From assembly GCA_034659015.1 (NCBI GenBank), contig JAYEGL010000001.1, positions 62,001 through 126,000 of the forward strand: a DNA stretch of 64,000 nt, in the 5' to 3' direction. Both the position numbers and the translations under genes were made by a program. Below the pieces are notes generated by a model. That model was not told the DNA's origin. It did not search any database and saw nothing but the letters and a program-made list of their open reading frames with translations. This stretch comes from Maricaulis sp034659015 (GTDB lineage Bacteria; Pseudomonadota; Alphaproteobacteria; Caulobacterales; Maricaulaceae). Of this stretch, positions 44,794 to 53,631 are shown piece by piece. Position 1 is the stretch's first letter. Every line of letters starts with the position of its first letter.

Positions 44794-45246
44794 CTAGCGC
44801 AGACGGACCTCGCCGGCGCGGAACTCGAACATGACCACACAGTTTTCCAGCCGGGCGACACCGCCCTCGAGCGGCTGGAAACGCCACTCGGCCACGGTCC
44901 GGCGGCTGGCGCGGTTAAACGGCCCGTCCGGCACGGCGCGGGCAATGCGGACATTGCCGGCGCGGCCGTCCGCCTCGACGTCGAAACGCACGACCACCCA
45001 GCCCTGGCGGCCCAGCGACCAGGCCCGGGCGGGATAGTCGGGTATGCCGGCCGAGACCGCAGCGAGGCTGGCGCCCCGGCAGTCCTCCGGCCCGATCATG
45101 CGATCGACATTCGGCGGAACCGGAAATTCGTCGCGCGGAATGAAGGCGCCGCGCGTCGCCCCGGTGCCCGGCAGCGGCAGGGCCTCGGGCACGGCGGAAC
45201 AGGCAGCGGCCAGCAGGGCCGGAAGGAGGCAGAGGATCGGGCGCAT
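44794..45246 (-). CDS. Lipoprotein with TonB C-terminal domain
   Basis: ATG 45246 (150 residues) is preferred over a longer frame because it starts a lipoprotein signal peptide (MRPILCLLPALLAAAC; lipobox LAAAC, lipidation at Cys16). The rest matches the TonB-C fold (GRQGWVVVRFDVEADGRAGNVRI, WRFQPLEGG). There is no TM anchor or proline linker as in true TonB, so it is a free periplasmic or outer-membrane lipoprotein, role unknown. Two other Cys could form a disulfide. Confidence 0.75.
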   Translation of the reverse strand: MRPILCLLPALLAAACSAVPEALPLPGTGATRGAFIPRDEFPVPPNVDRMIGPEDCRGASLAAVSAGIPDYPARAWSLGRQGWVVVRFDVEADGRAGNVRIARAVPDGPFNRASRRTVAEWRFQPLEGGVARLENCVVMFEFRAGEVRLR

Positions 45247-45317
45247 CGCCGCCAAGCTAGCGCGTTCAACGCGCCGCTCAAGCCGGATCGTCACGCGAAC
45301 GGGCGAAGAACATTTTT

Positions 45318-45332
45318 TTAAGACGGGATTAA
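45318..45332. promoter_or_regulatory. Perfect CtrA box TTAA-N7-TTAA
   Basis: TTAAGACGGGATTAA at 45318-45332 is an exact match to the CtrA binding consensus. It lies in the 197-bp gap between the minus-strand lipoprotein (start 45246) and the plus-strand membrane protein (start 45444), so it could serve either. CtrA is the cell-cycle master regulator in this bacterial group. Confidence 0.65.
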
Positions 45333-45443
45333 GGCGTTCAATTTTCGGCCCCGAACTTGTAGGGTTCCCCCTGAATTGGGTGAGGGACGGGCCGAGTTGA
45401 TCCAATCCGGCACGTGTATGTGGTTTTTGAGGTGCGTTGAGAC

Positions 45444-47363
45444 ATGTCTTTGTTACCAACCGCGCATGCCGGGCAGGCCTACGGCGCCCGCCGGATCGAT
45501 TTTTTCACGGTTTCCGGGCAAGTTTCCCGATCGGACGGAGCCACGGGCCGGGTCCGCGACGATGACGGCATGGACCATGACATCCGCCTGACCGAGAGCA
45601 CGAGTGCTCTGGCTCCGGGCGACAGCGCCACAATCCTGCGGGTCCAGGCCGGTCCGAACCGCCGCTCGCGGCCTGTCGCGATCGTCAACCACTCCCGCGA
45701 GACCTGGATGCGCGCCGCGCCGGACGCCACGGCTCTTCTGGCCCGCTCCGGCATTACGCGCGGCTTCAACTGGTGGCTCTCCATCCTGCTTCTGGCCGTC
45801 ACGGCGCTCGCCTCGGTCTGGCCGCTCCTGCACGCCTTCCTGACCGAGATGAACGGCGCCATGATGTCGGGCATCCCGGCCTATTCCGTGCTGGGCGAGC
45901 TCGACGCCTACGCCCCCGCACTCGCCGGATGGCGGCTGGAAACCGCCTTGCCCACAGGGCTGCTCGACGCGATCGCCGCGCTCGGCATCGTACCGATGGA
46001 CCAGCTGACCGCATGGGGCCTGGCCCTCGGCGGTGCCGGCCTGACGATGATTGCCTATGGCGCGCGCTCCTGGCGCCTGCTCTACGTGCCGGTCTTTGCC
46101 GGTTTCGCTCTCATGGCCGGTGTGATCCTCGGTGGTCCCGGCGCCACGCTGGCGCTGGTCGGCGGCGCGGTGCTGCTCTTCCTGATCGGTGGCCTGTTCA
46201 ACCGTATCCGCGATGCCGGCCGTTTCAATGCACGCGTCGAACGCCTTGCCGAACACGTGCTGCGCAACCCGCCCCAGGAGAGCGTGCGCACGGCCGATAC
46301 CGGCGCCGGGGATGGCGCCGCTGCCGCCCTGGCCGGTGCCGGAGCCGCGGCCATGCTGGCCGGCCACACGGATGCCGCCGGGGAAACGGCCGACGAAGAA
46401 GAGCCGGGCGAGCCCGCCTCGCCGGGCGACGATGCGGCCAATGGCGAAGCCGAGGCCGGCCCGGAGCTCGAATTGCCCCCGGCCGCCGCCGATCCCGCAG
46501 TGTCCGCGACGACGGAAACCAGCGCCCGCCCGGACGAGGCCGGCGAGGCCGCCGCCGCAGCACCGGCTGCCGGCGACGGGGATGAGGCCGAGGCCAGCGA
46601 GAATCCGGCAAGCGAAGACGAAGCCGGCGAGGACGAGACGTCCGCGACGCCCGCCGCCGCCGCGGACGGCGAGGCCGTGGAGACGGACGACGCATCCGGC
46701 GATGAAGGCGGCGCCCCCGGCGAAACCGGGGATGCGATCGCTGCCGACGCGCCGGACGAGCCCGTGGTGGCCCTGGACGAGACCGAAGCCGCCGCCGATC
46801 CGGACGGCGAGGACGACGACCTTCCCAGTCTCGACGCTGTGGCGGCGGCAGCCGCATTGACGGCGGCCGAGCAGTCGGATCCCGAGGAAGCCGGCGACGA
46901 CATGCCCGCCACCACGGCCGACAGCGACGACACGGCCTCTGCCGCGGTGCTGGAGGAGGATGAACGCACCATGCCGCTCGCCTCGCCCCCGCCGATGCCG
47001 GCCGCCGGCGAGAATGATGCGGACGCGCCGCCGGCCGAGACCGCTGCGGACGCCGCCGAACCCCTTGCGACTGACCAGACATCCTCCTCCGCCGAGGACG
47101 TACAGACAACCGAAATGCCGCAGAGCCCGGGCGACGACAGCGGCACGGACTCGCCCGCCCTGGGCGAGGTCGAGGATCGCGTGGCCGCCGCCGTGGAGGC
47201 TGCCGGCGCCGGTCAGCAGGCGACCGCCCGGCCTCCGGTCGACGACCCGCTTCTCGATGACAGCGGATCCGACCCCATGCTGCCGAAAAGCCAGGCTGGC
47301 GACACGGCCCCCGGCGCGCCGGAAGTGGATGTGGAAAAGGACGAGACCGAAAGCGCCAACTGA
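45444..47363 (+). CDS. Membrane protein with long acidic disordered tail, unknown function
   Basis: A 639-residue protein. Residues 1-105 are a soluble domain, beta-rich by appearance (FFTVSGQVSRSDGATGRV, DSATILRV). Three to five TM helices lie between about 107 and 260 (WLSILLLAVTALASVWPLL; LALGGAGLTMIAYGA; AGFALMAGVILGG; GGAVLLFLIGGLF). Residues about 275-639 are a highly acidic Ala/Asp/Glu/Pro-rich low-complexity tail without motifs. A CtrA box stands about 110 bp upstream, suggesting cell-cycle control. No family is recognised. The tail may be a flexible protein-binding region. Confidence 0.75.
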   Translation: MSLLPTAHAGQAYGARRIDFFTVSGQVSRSDGATGRVRDDDGMDHDIRLTESTSALAPGDSATILRVQAGPNRRSRPVAIVNHSRETWMRAAPDATALLARSGITRGFNWWLSILLLAVTALASVWPLLHAFLTEMNGAMMSGIPAYSVLGELDAYAPALAGWRLETALPTGLLDAIAALGIVPMDQLTAWGLALGGAGLTMIAYGARSWRLLYVPVFAGFALMAGVILGGPGATLALVGGAVLLFLIGGLFNRIRDAGRFNARVERLAEHVLRNPPQESVRTADTGAGDGAAAALAGAGAAAMLAGHTDAAGETADEEEPGEPASPGDDAANGEAEAGPELELPPAAADPAVSATTETSARPDEAGEAAAAAPAAGDGDEAEASENPASEDEAGEDETSATPAAAADGEAVETDDASGDEGGAPGETGDAIAADAPDEPVVALDETEAAADPDGEDDDLPSLDAVAAAAALTAAEQSDPEEAGDDMPATTADSDDTASAAVLEEDERTMPLASPPPMPAAGENDADAPPAETAADAAEPLATDQTSSSAEDVQTTEMPQSPGDDSGTDSPALGEVEDRVAAAVEAAGAGQQATARPPVDDPLLDDSGSDPMLPKSQAGDTAPGAPEVDVEKDETESAN

Positions 47364-47386
47364 CACTTTGACGGTCCGCTTTACGC

Positions 47387-47416
47387 AAAAGGCCCGCACA
47401 ATGTGCGGGCCTTTTT
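47387..47416. terminator. Rho-independent terminator, probably bidirectional
   Basis: AAAAGGCCCGCAC pairs with GTGCGGGCCTTTT around a short loop, with A/T runs on both sides. It lies between the convergent membrane-protein gene and ptsH. Confidence 0.9.
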
Positions 47417-47453
47417 GTGTCTGGCTTGTATCTGGCCGTCAGGTGCGGCGCGG

Positions 47454-47729
47454 TCAGCTGTCCTCGTGGAAACCCGCCTCGACCAGCCCGGCGAGCGAAT
47501 CCGCGGCCTGCTCGGCGTCCGGGCCGGTCGTCTCTATTCCGATCTCGGCACCCTTGCCCGCCGCCAGCATCAGCAATTCCATGATACTGTCCGCATTGAC
47601 CGTCTCACCATCGCGGGAGACGTGGATCTCCGCGTCGAACCCCTGGGCCATCTCGACAAACTTGGCTGCCGCACGCGCGTGCAGGCCGCGGGCATTGCGG
47701 ATCACGGCCCGCCGGGCAATCTTGCTCAC
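47454..47729 (-). CDS. ptsH: Phosphocarrier protein HPr
   Basis: The start is GTG 47729, overlapping the stop of the preceding gene as GTGA; no ATG fits. The product is 91 residues. The EI-phosphorylated His is in ARGLHARAA, and the regulatory Ser region is NADSIMELLMLAAGKG, with Ser at the usual position 46. The Ser site is normally used by HPr kinase, yet no hprK gene is found in this cluster. HPr here serves the regulatory PTS. Confidence 0.93.
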   Translation of the reverse strand: MSKIARRAVIRNARGLHARAAAKFVEMAQGFDAEIHVSRDGETVNADSIMELLMLAAGKGAEIGIETTGPDAEQAADSLAGLVEAGFHEDS

Positions 47730-48133
47730 TTCCCGGCTCCTTCCAGCACGTTGGATGCGATCGCGATATAACGCTTGCCCGCGTCTTCGCCCATCCGCGC
47801 CAGACTGTCCAGGTCCGCCCGAGAGCGCGCCTCCGCCAGCTTGATCAGCATGGGCAGATTGACGCCGGCGATGACTTCCACCTTGCCCGGCTCGAGCAGT
47901 GAAATGGCCAGATTGGACGGCGTGCCGCCGAACATGTCGGTAAGCACCAGAACACCTTCGCCGCGATCGGCGTCGGCTATGGCTTCCTTGATGTCCGTAC
48001 GGCGCTTTTCCATATCGTCGTCCGGGCCGATGCACACAGCCAGAAGCGCATCCATCGGTCCCACCACGTGTTCCGTGGCGGCCACGAATTCGTCGGCCAG
48101 GCGGCCGTGAGAGACGACGACAACTCCGATCAT
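47726..48133 (-). CDS. PTS EIIA component, mannose family
   Basis: A 135-residue EIIA-Man fold: IGVVVVSHGRLADEF with the phosphorylated His, and DMFGGTPSNLA. In alphaproteobacteria this protein (often called ManX or PtsM) is a regulatory phosphate acceptor without sugar permease. It overlaps ptsH by 4 bp and lies 66 bp downstream of chvG. It fits the conserved chvI-chvG-(hprK)-EIIA-ptsH cluster. Confidence 0.93.
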   Translation of the reverse strand: MIGVVVVSHGRLADEFVAATEHVVGPMDALLAVCIGPDDDMEKRRTDIKEAIADADRGEGVLVLTDMFGGTPSNLAISLLEPGKVEVIAGVNLPMLIKLAEARSRADLDSLARMGEDAGKRYIAIASNVLEGAGK

Positions 48134-48199
48134 GACAGTTATCTAACCGCGCCTTTCGGCAACGGGAAAGCGTCTTTTTGCAACGGTGCGATCAATTTG

Positions 48200-49810
48200 T
48201 CAGTCCGGTGGCGCTGCAGGCAGCTCCACGGTGAAGCGCGCACCGGCAATCGCACCGTCCCCGGCCAGCCGGTTGGAGGCCGTGATCCGCCCGCCATGGG
48301 CCTCCACGATCTGCCGCGCAATCGCCAGCCCGAGACCGGAATGCGTGCCGAAAGCCGTACCCTGGGGCCGCTCGGTATAGAAGCGCTGGAAGACCGTCTC
48401 GAGGTTGTCCGCAGGAATGCCCGGACCTTCGTCGTCGACATGCACGACCAGGCTCTGCCGGCCGTTCAGCTGGCCGCGCACCAGGCGAATCCACACCGTG
48501 CCGCCCTCCGGGCTGAAGGTCATGGCATTGTCGAGAAGATTGCGGAAGACCTGCCCCAGCGGCCCGTCGCGCCCTAGGACCAGGCCGTTGCGCACGGTCC
48601 GCTCCAGCGCGATCCGCGCCCGCTGGCTGTCGGTCGCGTTATAGGTCTCCGCCAGTTCCGCCAGCAGGCCAGCCAGGTCGAATCGCTCGACATCCTCGCG
48701 CGCCAGCTCCGCATCGACACGCGAGGCCCGGGAAATATCCGAGATCAACCGGTCCAGCCGGCGCACATCCGCCGCAATCACGGCGAGCAGCCTGTCGCGC
48801 CGCTCCTCGTCCTTGGCATGGGGAAGGACCTCGGCGGCCGAACGGATGGAGGTGAGCGGGTTCTTCAGCTCGTGGGCCACGTCGGCGGCAAAGCTCTCGA
48901 TCGCGTCGAGCCGGTCATAGAGCGCCTCGGTCATGTCGGAGAGGGCCACGCCGAGCTCGCCGATCTCGTCATTGCGCGAGCGCAGGTCGGGCATTTTCAC
49001 CCGGCGTCCGCCCGCCTGGCGGGCCTCCCGCGCCGCCCGCGCCAGCCGCCGCACGGGCCGTGCGATGAAAACCGTCAGCGCCAGCGAGGACATGGTCGTC
49101 ACCAGGGCGGCGATCAGGATGAAGGGCAGCAGCGCGCGTCTTTCCGCCTCGATCAGCCGGTCGAGATCATAGCTCTCGATCGTCACCACACCCACAACGG
49201 CACGGACCGGCTGGATCGGGATGGAGACCGAGACGACACGCCGGCCATCGTCTTCGCGGCGCACGCCGGCGACGATGTCGCCGGTGATCACCTGCTGCAC
49301 CTCGTCACGCAGGTCGCGGTCCAGTGCGGCGCGCTCCTCGGGGGAACGCAGCAGGTTGGAGACCGTGTCGAGAATGCGGTCGGGCAGGCTGCGGGCCCGG
49401 TTGGCCAGGTCCGGCCGCGGCTGGCCGGGCGGCGGCAGGACCGTCTCCTCGAAGACATCCGCCAGCAAATGGCTGTCGGCGACGATCTGCCCGCCCTTGT
49501 CGAAGACCAGCACGCGCGATTCCTCGGGCACGTAGAGCTGGCGCAGGATGGCGCGAGCGTCGGCATTGCGCAGCATCGGCGCCGGCGCGCCGTCCGAGGC
49601 GCCCTCGGCCAGCACGTTGGCGATCAGCTCGCCCTGGGCGCGCAGGGAATCCAGCTTGGCATTGACCAGACCGCGCCGCGTCTCTGTCAGCGCCAGCATG
49701 CCGGCGACCAGCACGCCGAGCGCGACGAAGTTCGCCACCAGGATGAGCTGGGCCAGGCGCGATGAAGGCCGCGGCGTGAGGTTGCGCAGGACCTGGCCGG
49801 CCCGGTGCAA
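48200..49810 (-). CDS. chvG: Sensor histidine kinase ChvG-like
   Basis: The frame is open to 49972, but the upstream part overlaps chvI in another frame. TTG 49810 (536 residues) is the first plausible start after the chvI stop; the true start is uncertain. The order is TM1 (AQLILVANFVALGVLVAGM), periplasmic sensor, TM2 (FILIAALVTTMSSLALTVF), HAMP, H-box FAADVAHELKNPLTS with the phosphorylated His, and HATPase (NLLDNAMTF, VDDEGPGIP, SGLGLAIARQI). With ChvI it responds to acid or envelope stress in this class. Confidence 0.88.
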   Translation of the reverse strand: MHRAGQVLRNLTPRPSSRLAQLILVANFVALGVLVAGMLALTETRRGLVNAKLDSLRAQGELIANVLAEGASDGAPAPMLRNADARAILRQLYVPEESRVLVFDKGGQIVADSHLLADVFEETVLPPPGQPRPDLANRARSLPDRILDTVSNLLRSPEERAALDRDLRDEVQQVITGDIVAGVRREDDGRRVVSVSIPIQPVRAVVGVVTIESYDLDRLIEAERRALLPFILIAALVTTMSSLALTVFIARPVRRLARAAREARQAGGRRVKMPDLRSRNDEIGELGVALSDMTEALYDRLDAIESFAADVAHELKNPLTSIRSAAEVLPHAKDEERRDRLLAVIAADVRRLDRLISDISRASRVDAELAREDVERFDLAGLLAELAETYNATDSQRARIALERTVRNGLVLGRDGPLGQVFRNLLDNAMTFSPEGGTVWIRLVRGQLNGRQSLVVHVDDEGPGIPADNLETVFQRFYTERPQGTAFGTHSGLGLAIARQIVEAHGGRITASNRLAGDGAIAGARFTVELPAAPPD

Positions 49811-49832
49811 CCCGTGTCGCCAGGATGCCGTG

Positions 49833-50540
49833 TCAGTCTTCCTTATAGCGATAACCCACCCCGTAGAGGGTCTCGATGGCGTCGAACGTCTTGTCGACCT
49901 CGCGGAACTTCTTGCGGATGCGCTTGATGTGACTGTCGATCGTACGGTCGTCGACATAGACCTGATCGTCATAGGCCGCGTCCATCAGATTGTCGCGGCT
50001 CTTCACATAGCCCGGTCGGGTGGCCAGGGCCTGCAGGATGAGGAATTCGGTTACCGTCAGCCGCACCGGTTCGCCATTCCAGGAACAGGCATGGCGATTG
50101 GGGTCCAGAACGAGGCTGCCGCGCTCCAGCGGCTTGCTGTCTCCGGGCTCCAGTGCAACGCCGGGAGGCGCGTCCTGGGCGCGGGCACGCCGCAGCACCG
50201 CCTTCACTCGCTCACCCAGGAGGCGCTGCGAGAAAGGCTTGGTGATATAGTCGTCGGCCCCGAGATTGAGCCCCAGCGCCTCGTCGAACTCGTCGTCCTT
50301 GGAGGTGAGGAAGATCACGGGAATGTCGGTGGACTGACGCAGACGGCGCAGCAATTCCAGCCCGTCCATGCGCGGCATCTTGATATCGAATATGCCCAGA
50401 TCCGGCGGATCCTCGGCGAGGGCGGTCAGAGCCGACGCGCCGTCATTATAGGTGCGCACGTGATAGCCCTCGCCTTCCAGGAAGATGGAAACCGAGGTGA
50501 TGATGTTCTCGTCATCGTCGACCAGTGCAATCGTAGCCAT
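49833..50540 (-). CDS. chvI: OmpR-type response regulator ChvI-like
   Basis: ATG 50540 (235 residues) has GGAG upstream; the longer frame lacks homology. The receiver domain has the acidic pocket ALVDDDENI, the phosphorylated Asp in LGIFDIKMPRMDG and Lys in YITKPFSQ. The C-terminal winged helix is of OmpR type (LTVTEFLILQALATRPG, VDDRTIDSHIKRIRKKF). Its stop is 23 bp before the chvG TTG. Paired with ChvG. Confidence 0.92.
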   Translation of the reverse strand: MATIALVDDDENIITSVSIFLEGEGYHVRTYNDGASALTALAEDPPDLGIFDIKMPRMDGLELLRRLRQSTDIPVIFLTSKDDEFDEALGLNLGADDYITKPFSQRLLGERVKAVLRRARAQDAPPGVALEPGDSKPLERGSLVLDPNRHACSWNGEPVRLTVTEFLILQALATRPGYVKSRDNLMDAAYDDQVYVDDRTIDSHIKRIRKKFREVDKTFDAIETLYGVGYRYKED

Positions 50541-50709
50541 ACTGTCTCCGGGCAGTTTTATCTCCAGGACCGACATCGAAACCTGAATTTGTGGCGACAA
50601 TAGACACGCAGTGCAGCACACGCCAAGCACGCAGCGCGAATTGTCCCCAAGGTTCACCGGGTTTTAAGCCTCTTGCGACAATCTTCCCCGGTTTCAACAG
50701 GGTGGGTTC

Positions 50710-52410
50710 ATGTCCGGCGCGATCCATTACGAGGTCTTCTTCAAGAAGAACCGGAAGTCCGGGTGGGCCCTTGTCGAGGCCCAGGACAGCCGCGACGCGG
50801 CACTGAAACTTGCCCATAGCCTCCTGGCCAAGTGCAAGGATGGCTCGGCGCGCGTGTCCAAGGAAATCTATGACGAGGACCGTCGCGCCTTCCGCTCGCT
50901 CACGGTTTTCGAGGGCGGTGCAGAAGCCTTCAACGACGGAAAGGACCGGGAGGAGGAAGCCAAACTCCCCTGCCTGACCCCCGACGACCTGTCGAAACCG
51001 CATGCCCGCCACACAATCAAGCGCGTCCTCACCGGCTGGCTTGAGCGCATGCACGCGCTGCCGATGGAATTGCTTCACCGGGCGGATCTCGTGGAAAACC
51101 TCGAGGCATCGGGCACCGAATTGCAGCACGCCGTCCAGAAAGTGGCCGTGGCCAGCGCCCGCGACCAGGACGCGAATGTCCAGACGTTCGTGAAACAGCT
51201 CAACGATCTGGTCCAGAAGGCGCTCGGCCGCATCTACAAGGACGCACGGGATGCCAAACTCCCGGAATATCCCAGGAAGGCGAAGTTCAACGACATCGCC
51301 ACAAGCATCTTCAACGGAGACAAGCGCGCCTACACGCTGCGCGCCGCCATGGCCGACCGGCTGCGGCACGAACGCAAGTATGGCGACAAGCTGGAAGCCC
51401 TGCTGGACATGGCAGACAACCTGCCCGAGGCCGAGGAGGCCCGCGCTTTCGCGCTGACCGAAGTCGATAGCTATGTTGCCGAGGTGATCAGTTTCGACGC
51501 AGGACGCGCCGCGCTGCTGGGCGAGTGCAAGGATCTCGGCGAAACCGTGGAGCGCCTGACCTGCCTGTTCGACGGCGACGGCAAGGCCGACGCTTTGCGC
51601 CTGGCACCGACAGCCGCCCGCCGCCTGGCCGAATGGACCCACAGCCGCGAATTCGACGGCTGCCGGGCCGTGATCGCCCAGTCGCTGCTGAAGGAGCTGG
51701 AACGCCCGGCACGCCTGCGCCCCTCCAGCGTGCGCGAGGAAGTGCGCCTGGCGCGCGATCTGGCGAGCCGTCTGGTGATCAGTTCGGACTCCCTGCTCCC
51801 GGCCGACGGGCTGATCAAGACATTCGCGGCCCGTTCGGCGCGCCTCCTGCAGCCGGAAATCATCGAGGAGCTGGTCAAGAATGCCGCGGATATCGACGAG
51901 GAGGTCAGCCGGCTTCTCCTGCTCGAGGAAAACCTGGTCGGCGAGGCCAACAAGTCCAAACTGGCCGGCTATGTCCGCTCGACCATCGGATCGGCCCAGG
52001 CCGACGGATTCTACGTCCGCGGCGGCGGCCAGCCGCTGGAACGCCTGGCCCGGCTCACCGCGCACCAGTCGCGCGTGCTCAAGGGCAGCTATCCCAAGGA
52101 GGCCAAGCTGGAACTGGCCGGGAATTTCGATGCGCTGGGCGTGAAGATCATCGACCATTCCAAGATCCTGAACATGGTCGAAAGCGGGGACCGGCCGGCC
52201 CTCGACAAGGCCGCAGCCCTGCTGCGCCTGGCCACGGGCGGCGCCCTGCCCATCGGCCGTTGCTCGACCGACGCCCAGGCCCGCGCGCTGCGTCAGATCA
52301 AGTCGGCGGCCGGGGTAAACGAGGCCCAGGACGAACAGGGCCGGGCCAAGCTCAAGACGATCCACGGCCTGCTCCAGCAACTCGCCGCCGAGGAAAGCCG
52401 GGTCGCCTGA
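50710..52410 (+). CDS. Conserved-looking cytosolic protein of unknown function
   Basis: A 566-residue, mostly helical soluble protein without signal peptide or TM. It begins MSGAIHYEVFFKKNRKSGWALVEAQ, a small beta-containing lead. A long alpha-helical body then follows, with heptad-like stretches (ELQHAVQKVAVASARDQDANV; LASRLVISSDSLLPADGLI). No catalytic motif is evident. It diverges from chvI with 169 bp between. Lack of low-complexity sequence and normal codon use suggest a real host gene. I do not recognise the family. Confidence 0.75.
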   Translation: MSGAIHYEVFFKKNRKSGWALVEAQDSRDAALKLAHSLLAKCKDGSARVSKEIYDEDRRAFRSLTVFEGGAEAFNDGKDREEEAKLPCLTPDDLSKPHARHTIKRVLTGWLERMHALPMELLHRADLVENLEASGTELQHAVQKVAVASARDQDANVQTFVKQLNDLVQKALGRIYKDARDAKLPEYPRKAKFNDIATSIFNGDKRAYTLRAAMADRLRHERKYGDKLEALLDMADNLPEAEEARAFALTEVDSYVAEVISFDAGRAALLGECKDLGETVERLTCLFDGDGKADALRLAPTAARRLAEWTHSREFDGCRAVIAQSLLKELERPARLRPSSVREEVRLARDLASRLVISSDSLLPADGLIKTFAARSARLLQPEIIEELVKNAADIDEEVSRLLLLEENLVGEANKSKLAGYVRSTIGSAQADGFYVRGGGQPLERLARLTAHQSRVLKGSYPKEAKLELAGNFDALGVKIIDHSKILNMVESGDRPALDKAAALLRLATGGALPIGRCSTDAQARALRQIKSAAGVNEAQDEQGRAKLKTIHGLLQQLAAEESRVA

Positions 52411-52468
52411 CCCGCCGGCCGGCTCCAAACCGCTTCCAGGTCCGCGCAGGCCGCTCTAGAGTGCCGCC

Positions 52469-53041
52469 ATGATCTGGCGCTCAATCCTTGCCGCACTTGC
52501 CGGCCTTGCCGGCGGAGCCGTCCTCGCCGTCTTCCTGGTCTTCGGACCGGTGGAGTTCGGCGGGACTGCCGTCGGCCCCTGGCGCACCAATCCGCTGATC
52601 GGGGCAGCGGATGCCGGCCCCGTCACCCGGGCCATCGTGGCGCGGCGCGGCCTGCTGGCGCTGAACCGGTCGGAAGCCGTTTATTTCACGGCCTGGGAGG
52701 ACGGGAATGGCGCGCCGCTGCGCGAGAACTGCCGCTACCGCATTTCCGGCCGGGACCTGCCAACGCGCTGGTGGAGCCTGACGCTCTACGGCGAGAACGA
52801 TTTCCTGCCCGTCAACGGCGACCGCGCGCACGCCCTGACCGAGACCGATCTTGGCAGCGCAAGCTGGTCTTTCGTCGCCGGACCGGAAGCGTCACCGGAC
52901 ACTCACTGGTTGTCGACCCGAAATGCCGGCCAGTTTTCCATTACCCTGCGTCTCTATCATCCCGAGCCTGTCGTGCTGGACGCCCCGCAAAGCCTCGACC
53001 TGCCGGCGATAGAACAGCTCGGCTGCACGGAGGATGCGTGA
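52469..53041 (+). CDS. DUF1214-domain membrane-anchored protein
   Basis: A 190-residue protein with an N-terminal membrane helix (residues 5-27, LAALAGLAGGAVLAVFLVFG) and a periplasmic DUF1214 domain, recognised by CRYRISGRDLPTRWWSLTLYGEN and DTHWLSTRNAGQFSITLRLY. The next gene is DUF1254-like and overlaps by one base (TGATG). The two domains are often fused in one protein; here they are separate, coupled genes. The biochemical role is unknown. Confidence 0.85.
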   Translation: MIWRSILAALAGLAGGAVLAVFLVFGPVEFGGTAVGPWRTNPLIGAADAGPVTRAIVARRGLLALNRSEAVYFTAWEDGNGAPLRENCRYRISGRDLPTRWWSLTLYGENDFLPVNGDRAHALTETDLGSASWSFVAGPEASPDTHWLSTRNAGQFSITLRLYHPEPVVLDAPQSLDLPAIEQLGCTEDA

Positions 53042-53574
53042 TGCGCTGGCTGGTTCCGCTCGCCGTCTTCCTGAGTGCCTTTGCCGCCAGCAGCTGGGTG
53101 ACGCTGACGGCCATCCCCGGCGTGATCATGGACAAGGCGATGACGCGGATAGCCGGAGCCGGCGGCGCGCAGGGCGAGGCCCGCCATGCGCCGCGCCTGA
53201 CCGAGGACAACCAGACCATCGTGCGGGCCAGCCCGGACATTCTCTACTCGGTCTGCATCTACGACCTGTCACAGGGAGACCGGCAGATCACGGCGCACTG
53301 GCCGGCGGACAGCAACTACGCATCCGTCAGCCTGTATGATGCGAACACCAATAATTTCGCCGTCATCAGCGATCGCGACAGCGATGCGGTCGATCTGCGC
53401 CTCACGGACGAGACCGGCCGCGCGGACGACCGGGCGACCGGCAACGACGTGATCGCCTCCCCGACCGGACGCGGCCTGATACTCTACCGCCGGGTCATCG
53501 ATGCCGAGACCGATCTGGCCGCCGCGGATGCGGAGCGCCGACGCTTCACCTGCACCCGCGTGACCGAGCGGTAA
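53041..53574 (+). CDS. DUF1254-like exported protein
   Basis: ATG 53041 (177 residues) is set by the one-base overlap with the preceding stop; the longer frame is shadow. A signal/anchor helix is at residues 3-22 (WLVPLAVFLSAFAASSWVTL). The body matches DUF1254 in outline (RASPDILYSVCIYDLSQGD, WPADSNYASVSLYDANTNNF). It is the partner of the DUF1214 gene. Function unknown. Confidence 0.8.
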   Translation: MRWLVPLAVFLSAFAASSWVTLTAIPGVIMDKAMTRIAGAGGAQGEARHAPRLTEDNQTIVRASPDILYSVCIYDLSQGDRQITAHWPADSNYASVSLYDANTNNFAVISDRDSDAVDLRLTDETGRADDRATGNDVIASPTGRGLILYRRVIDAETDLAAADAERRRFTCTRVTER

Positions 53575-53631
53575 CTTGCGCGCCAGCGCCGCCCGGTGAG
53601 ACCCTGACCCCGATCAGAACGGGGAGACTCC

